A stretch of 64,000 bases of DNA, from positions 130,204,703 through 130,268,702 of the forward strand of contig NC_085137.1 of the NCBI RefSeq assembly GCF_035046485.1, written 5' to 3'. Positions 60,957 through 64,000 of this stretch are shown here, one piece after another; position 1 is the first letter of the stretch; every line of letters begins with the position of its first letter. This stretch comes from Aedes albopictus. Taxonomy: Eukaryota > Arthropoda > Insecta > Diptera > Culicidae. The notes beneath the pieces are model-generated. The model saw nothing but the letters and a program-made list of their open reading frames with translations, was not told the origin of the DNA and did no database searches. The translations under genes were made by a program, and so were the position numbers.

Positions 60957-61466
60957 ATGTTGCTGCTGGCATCGCAGGAGAATCCAAAAAAACACTTTCC
61001 ATACAACTACCACAATCGACCGACGACGCGCGACCCGAACCCAATGCAGACTGTCTGGATGCCGTACTGCCGCTGGCATCGCATCCGAACCCAAAAACAC
61101 TTTTTCCCTCCAAATCCCAACCGACCGATGACGCGAGACACGAACCCGATGCAGACTGGATGCCATGCTGCCGCTGGCATCGCATCCGAACCCAAAAACA
61201 CTTTTTCCCTCCAAATCCCAACCGATCGACGACGCACGCACGACCCAAACCCAATACAGACTGAATGCCATGCTGCCGCTGGCATCGCATCCGAACCCAA
61301 AAACACTTTTTCCCTCCAAATCCCAACCGACCGACGACGCGAGACACGAACCCGATGCAGACTGGATGCCATGCTGCCGCTGGCATCGCATCCGAACCCA
61401 AAAACACTTTTTCCCTCCAAATCCCAACCGATCGACGACGCACGCACGACCCAAACCCAATACAGA
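60957..61466. repeat. ~103-bp monomer array (5' end of retroelement)
   Basis: Copies of 'ccgaacccaaaaacactttt' start near 61085, 61185, 61291 and 61392, with a diverged one near 60985. Monomers alternate between a 'gacgcgagacacgaacccga' type and a 'gacgcacgcacgacccaaac' type, giving a ~206-bp dimer. Confidence 0.9.
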
Positions 61467-61494
61467 CTCGAGTAAAAAAAGTTTGATAATTGTG

Positions 61495-62056
61495 GATAAA
61501 AACTTTAATTTTTAGAATAGTTTATATTTTGAGTTATTTTTACTGGAACCCTGAATTATTGATAATCTTTGAGTTGGCTCGAATTGAAATTTTTTTTTTT
61601 AATAATCAGTTTCAGGTGCAATGCAATGTATAAACCCCAAGCCCTTCTCAGGTTCTGCAAACCACATCTCACTGGGTTGCAAACAACCACTATTTAGAAT
61701 CTTTGCCTGCGCGTGTATAAAGCACCACAACTGGATAGCAGATGTTCCGAGGATTCTCATTCCGTGTTACAGAAACGACAGATATCACTCTGAATCTGGC
61801 CAATATTTTTCAAGAGATACCTGCTCGAGCAGTGTCCAGTTACTAGGGCAGTGCTCTCTTGTTGAGCCCTAAGAACTTTTTGGTTTTATAAGTATTTGGT
61901 GTTATAAATCGTTTCGACTGATTGCAATTTTTGACATCCATCCAATTGGATATCACCCTCTGCTCAGCCCAGCATTTCAGTTAGGGAGTCCGCCCACGCT
62001 CTTTTGTCCCATCTACATGAGCGTTTCACTTCCTTCTCGAGAGCCGAATAGCGCTG
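61495..62056. other. Spacer up to assembly gap
   Basis: An 83-codon frame at 61621-61872 has no recognisable features. Nothing else is supported. Confidence 0.5.
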
Positions 62057-62556
62057 NNNNNNNNNNNNNNNNNNNNNNNNNNNNNNNNNNNNNNNNNNNN
62101 NNNNNNNNNNNNNNNNNNNNNNNNNNNNNNNNNNNNNNNNNNNNNNNNNNNNNNNNNNNNNNNNNNNNNNNNNNNNNNNNNNNNNNNNNNNNNNNNNNNN
62201 NNNNNNNNNNNNNNNNNNNNNNNNNNNNNNNNNNNNNNNNNNNNNNNNNNNNNNNNNNNNNNNNNNNNNNNNNNNNNNNNNNNNNNNNNNNNNNNNNNNN
62301 NNNNNNNNNNNNNNNNNNNNNNNNNNNNNNNNNNNNNNNNNNNNNNNNNNNNNNNNNNNNNNNNNNNNNNNNNNNNNNNNNNNNNNNNNNNNNNNNNNNN
62401 NNNNNNNNNNNNNNNNNNNNNNNNNNNNNNNNNNNNNNNNNNNNNNNNNNNNNNNNNNNNNNNNNNNNNNNNNNNNNNNNNNNNNNNNNNNNNNNNNNNN
62501 NNNNNNNNNNNNNNNNNNNNNNNNNNNNNNNNNNNNNNNNNNNNNNNNNNNNNNNN
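62057..62556. other. Assembly gap, 500 N
   Basis: Exactly 500 N, the same size as the first gap, so probably a placeholder. Confidence 0.99.
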
Positions 62557-62760
62557 GGAACAATTTCTGAAGGAACCACGGAAGATTTTACGAAGGAATC
62601 TCTTAACGAATTCCTAAACGAATCCATGGGGCAATTTGGGAATCCATGGGGCAATTTTTGAGGAAATCCATGCAAGGTTTTAAAGGGGAATCGTTGGGTG
62701 AAATTTCATGTATAATCTCATGAGGAATTTCTGAAGAACTTCAAGGAATATTGATGATAT
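62557..62760. repeat. GGAATTCC-type minisatellite remnant
   Basis: 'ggaacaatttctgaaggaac', 'gaaggaatctcttaacg' and similar units show that the gap lies in or next to another diverged block. Confidence 0.7.
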
Positions 62761-62984
62761 ATAAATATTGATGGACAGTGACATGAAATTTAAAATTTTG
62801 TGTAGCTAGAAAATTGGGCGTCTTTTTGCAATTTTTGGTTGAAGAAATTCTTGCAGAATTTATAAAATGGTAAAAATACTAGATGAATCCAGTACTCCAC
62901 GAAAAGTATCATGAGGATTTTTGAAAAAAGAAATAAATATAAACTATTTCTGGGTAGAACCGGCTTAATAAAGTCAATGATAAT

Positions 62985-63067
62985 TGTGGTGTTATTCTCT
63001 TGACAGTTCTATTACTAATGATCTTTCTAAACACACCGCCTACTAAGCGGTCTGCTAAACTACCACA
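62985..63067 (-). repeat. Downstream (3') LTR, 83 bp
   Basis: On the minus strand it starts TGTGGTAGTTTAGC and ends ACACCACA, with 6-bp inverted termini TGTGGT/ACCACA as usual for LTRs. An ACCGC/GCGGT hairpin lies at 63037-63051 (plus coordinates). The 5 bp outside (62980-62984) would be the target duplication, but its partner lies beyond the window. Confidence 0.8.
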
Positions 63068-63081
63068 TCTCCTTTTCTTCC
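63068..63081 (-). promoter_or_regulatory. Polypurine tract
   Basis: Fourteen uninterrupted purines on the minus strand, directly abutting the 3' LTR. This is the position of the plus-strand DNA primer in LTR elements. Confidence 0.8.
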
Positions 63082-63155
63082 ATGAAAGATGTTTGTTTTG
63101 CAACTGATTTCCTCTGGAAGTGTTTGCATGTTAAACACCGAGGAAGAAATGCAGC

Positions 63156-63739
63156 AGCTCCCTTCTCAGACGAGCTTCTTATCTCATTTTCCGCCGGACT
63201 CAACAGATCGCATCTGTTAGCGATTCGACGGCGTTGTAATGTCTCTGACTTCCGCAGCATATATTCTTGTACTATTAGCTAGCTCTTGCTGAGCCCTTCC
63301 AACCGTTCCGAGCGCGCGTCGTCGTACACATTGTAGAACGCCTTGGTAAGGAATTTCTTTTCATCCTCTGAGGAAGTTAGGACGTGGCGTTTCATCAAGA
63401 AGCGTTTGGTGTTATATGGTAGTATCCGTCGAATCCGTCGCTTCAGCAGCTCCCTTCGAAAGGTGAGCTTTTCCTTTTTACTTGCACCGGCCAAATTTTC
63501 ATCCGGCGGTGGACCATCTTATTCCTCTTTTGTCTGACCCGTCTCGTTTCTGACAGCCTGACCCGGTGGATCGCATCCACCGCTAAGGCAAGTTCCCTTC
63601 ATGAGGCGAACTTTTTACAACTACCGGACCCGACAGTTCGAAACTGCCGCTACGGTTGCTTCCCTCTTAGGTAAGCATTCTTTTGCCGGACCCGACAGAT
63701 CGTATCTGTCGCTACGGCAGCTCCCTTTTGAGGTGAGCT
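63156..63739 (-). other. Class II hairpins (five copies) in TRIM interior
   Basis: Plus coordinates 63156-63176, 63448-63469, 63590-63613, 63657-63677 and 63719-63739. Stems are AGCTC/GAGCT (three copies), AAGTTC/GAACTT and TGCTT/AAGCA. Four copies have an inner CCT...AGG pair. The stem sequences change on both sides together, so pairing is preserved. Confidence 0.7.
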
Positions 63740-63836
63740 TTTCCTTTTCGCCTGCACCGGTCAGATTTTCATCCGCCGGTGAGACATCTTTTCCCTCTTT
63801 TGTCTGACCCGGTCAGATACTATCCGCCGGGATCAG
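63192..63836 (-). other. Class I two-storey hairpins (seven copies) in TRIM interior
   Basis: Plus coordinates 63192-63233, 63485-63511, 63556-63589, 63623-63656, 63685-63718, 63755-63781 and 63804-63836. The common form, read on the minus strand, is an outer 4-bp stem, internal loop TAG, a 7-8-bp stem with a 3-nt loop, internal loop GGTC, then the closing outer strand. Inner stems include CGACAGAT/ATCTGTCG, CGGTGGAT/ATCCACCG and CGGCAGTT/AACTGTCG. Outer stems include GCCG/CGGC, GCCT/AGGC and ACCG/CGGT. Confidence 0.7.
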
Positions 63837-63924
63837 GCAGTATATATTTACCACTTTACCACGCTAGTTCATTTTCCGGGTCAAATTTCAATCAGCTTCG
63901 ATTTTTCACGCAGGGTTCTTGTTT

Positions 63925-63934
63925 CTCGTCGCCA
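63925..63934 (-). promoter_or_regulatory. Primer-binding site for tRNA-Ser
   Basis: The minus strand reads TGGCGACGAG, one base inside the 5' LTR. Ten bases are complementary to a tRNA 3' end CTCGTCG-CCA, as found in insect serine tRNAs that begin GACGAG. Several Ty3/gypsy-type elements of Drosophila use serine tRNA primers of this kind. Confidence 0.7.
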
Positions 63935-63935
63935 A

Positions 63936-64000
63936 TGTGGTGTTTTTCTCTTGACAGTTCTATTACTAATGATCTTTCTAAACACACCGCCTACTAAGCG
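63936..64000 (-). repeat. Upstream (5') LTR, truncated by window end
   Basis: Sixty-five bases match the start (plus-strand sense) of 62985-63067 with one mismatch. The remaining ~18 bp and the outer flank lie outside the window. Confidence 0.85.

Larger units (their letters stand above)
59083..61466 (-). mobile_element. 2.4-kb retroelement with 5' monomers and hexamer tail
   Basis: A perfect 28-bp direct repeat flanks it (59055-59082 and 61467-61494, starting ctcgagtaaaaaaag). On the minus strand the 3' tail is CATGCT hexamers (59083-59100). The 3' ~300 bp resemble the 3' ends of the two other hexamer-tailed elements ('cactaacaaaaagtcc', 'acgtggccggcgccg'). The 5' end consists of ~103-bp monomers (60957-61466), like the promoter monomers of some LINEs. 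No reverse transcriptase frame is visible; frames of up to 189 codons over the monomers occur on both strands and are shadows. Confidence 0.75.
62985..64000 (-). mobile_element. Miniature LTR retroelement (TRIM-like), cut by window end
   Basis: Two direct terminal repeats, 62985-63067 (83 bp, TGTGGT...ACCACA) and 63936-64000 (first 65 bp, one mismatch), enclose 868 bp without a protein frame. Read on the minus strand, the internal region starts with TTGGCGACGAG next to the 5' LTR (primer-binding site). It ends with the purine run GGAAGAAAAGGAGA next to the 3' LTR. Such tiny coding-free LTR elements are called TRIMs and depend on an autonomous partner. The interior carries a tandem array of structured hairpin units. 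Confidence 0.85.

Noticed and set aside
60891..61486. Frames of 116-189 codons on both strands
   Set aside because: They follow the 103-bp monomers, occur in several frames and strands, and match no recognisable protein.
63500..63840. Hammerhead ribozymes in the TRIM array
   Set aside because: I looked for the CUGAUGA...GAAA core with a cleavage triplet on both strands and did not find it; the hairpins are of another kind.

Overview
This 64 kb window looks like intergenic, repeat-dominated DNA from an Aedes mosquito, most likely Ae. aegypti or a close relative. The evidence is a recognisable Feilai-type tRNA-derived SINE (51774-51956, and a fragment at 14036-14144), eukaryotic nuclear tRNA genes, A+T-rich DNA packed with short TA-, TTAA- and 8-bp-duplication transposons, and two 500-base N gaps (6001-6500, 62057-62556). 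I found no convincing complete protein-coding gene. The only conventional genes I support are a divergently arranged tRNA pair: tRNA-His(GTG) on the minus strand at 50365-50436 and tRNA-Val(AAC) on the plus strand at 50744-50816.

Layout. 1-620 is a ~155-bp tandem repeat. 797-4716 is a candidate non-autonomous DNA transposon that contains a 959-bp palindromic TA element. 4.7-5.7 kb holds a SINE and small inverted-repeat elements. 7.6-10.9 kb is a complex tandem array with CA microsatellites and a recurring terminal module. 10.9-16.5 kb is a diverged form of a GGAATTCC-based repeat, broken by inserted elements. 16.5-19.2 kb is mostly single-copy, with two short transposons. 20.2-21.9 kb is an old direct duplication, and 21976-26557 is a recent 2.1-kb duplication around a foldback spacer. 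26.6-29.5 kb is mostly single-copy. 29.56-35.79 kb is a 6.2-kb satellite whose unit is the palindrome GGAATTCC plus a 4-bp spacer. 35.8-39.3 kb is single-copy sequence with a SINE and MITEs. 39.7-42.8 kb holds a nested palindrome with a retroelement inside it, followed by a tandem array. 43.4-46.2 kb holds a MITE and a SINE split by a MITE. 46.8-48.5 kb, 52.1-56.4 kb and 57.6-58.1 kb are further GGAATTCC-type blocks. 58.2-61.5 kb holds a foldback element, a SINE and a 2.4-kb retroelement. 62.985-64.0 kb is a miniature LTR element cut off by the window end.

Three observations stand out. (1) The element at 62985-64000+ has 83-bp terminal repeats, a polypurine tract and a primer-binding site matching the 3' end of tRNA-Ser, all on the minus strand. 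Its interior carries two alternating classes of RNA hairpin whose stems vary in a compensatory way, with wobble pairs allowed only in the minus-strand RNA. (2) Two retroelement copies (56429-57553 plus, 40550-41310 minus) share a 5' leader with conserved donor, branch-point-like and acceptor signals around a 10-nt microexon. Predicted splicing gives similar N-terminal peptides in both copies. (3) The same leader begins with interlocking complementary segments that form a nested pseudoknot topology, like HDV-type ribozymes at the 5' ends of other retrotransposons, although the catalytic residues are not evident.
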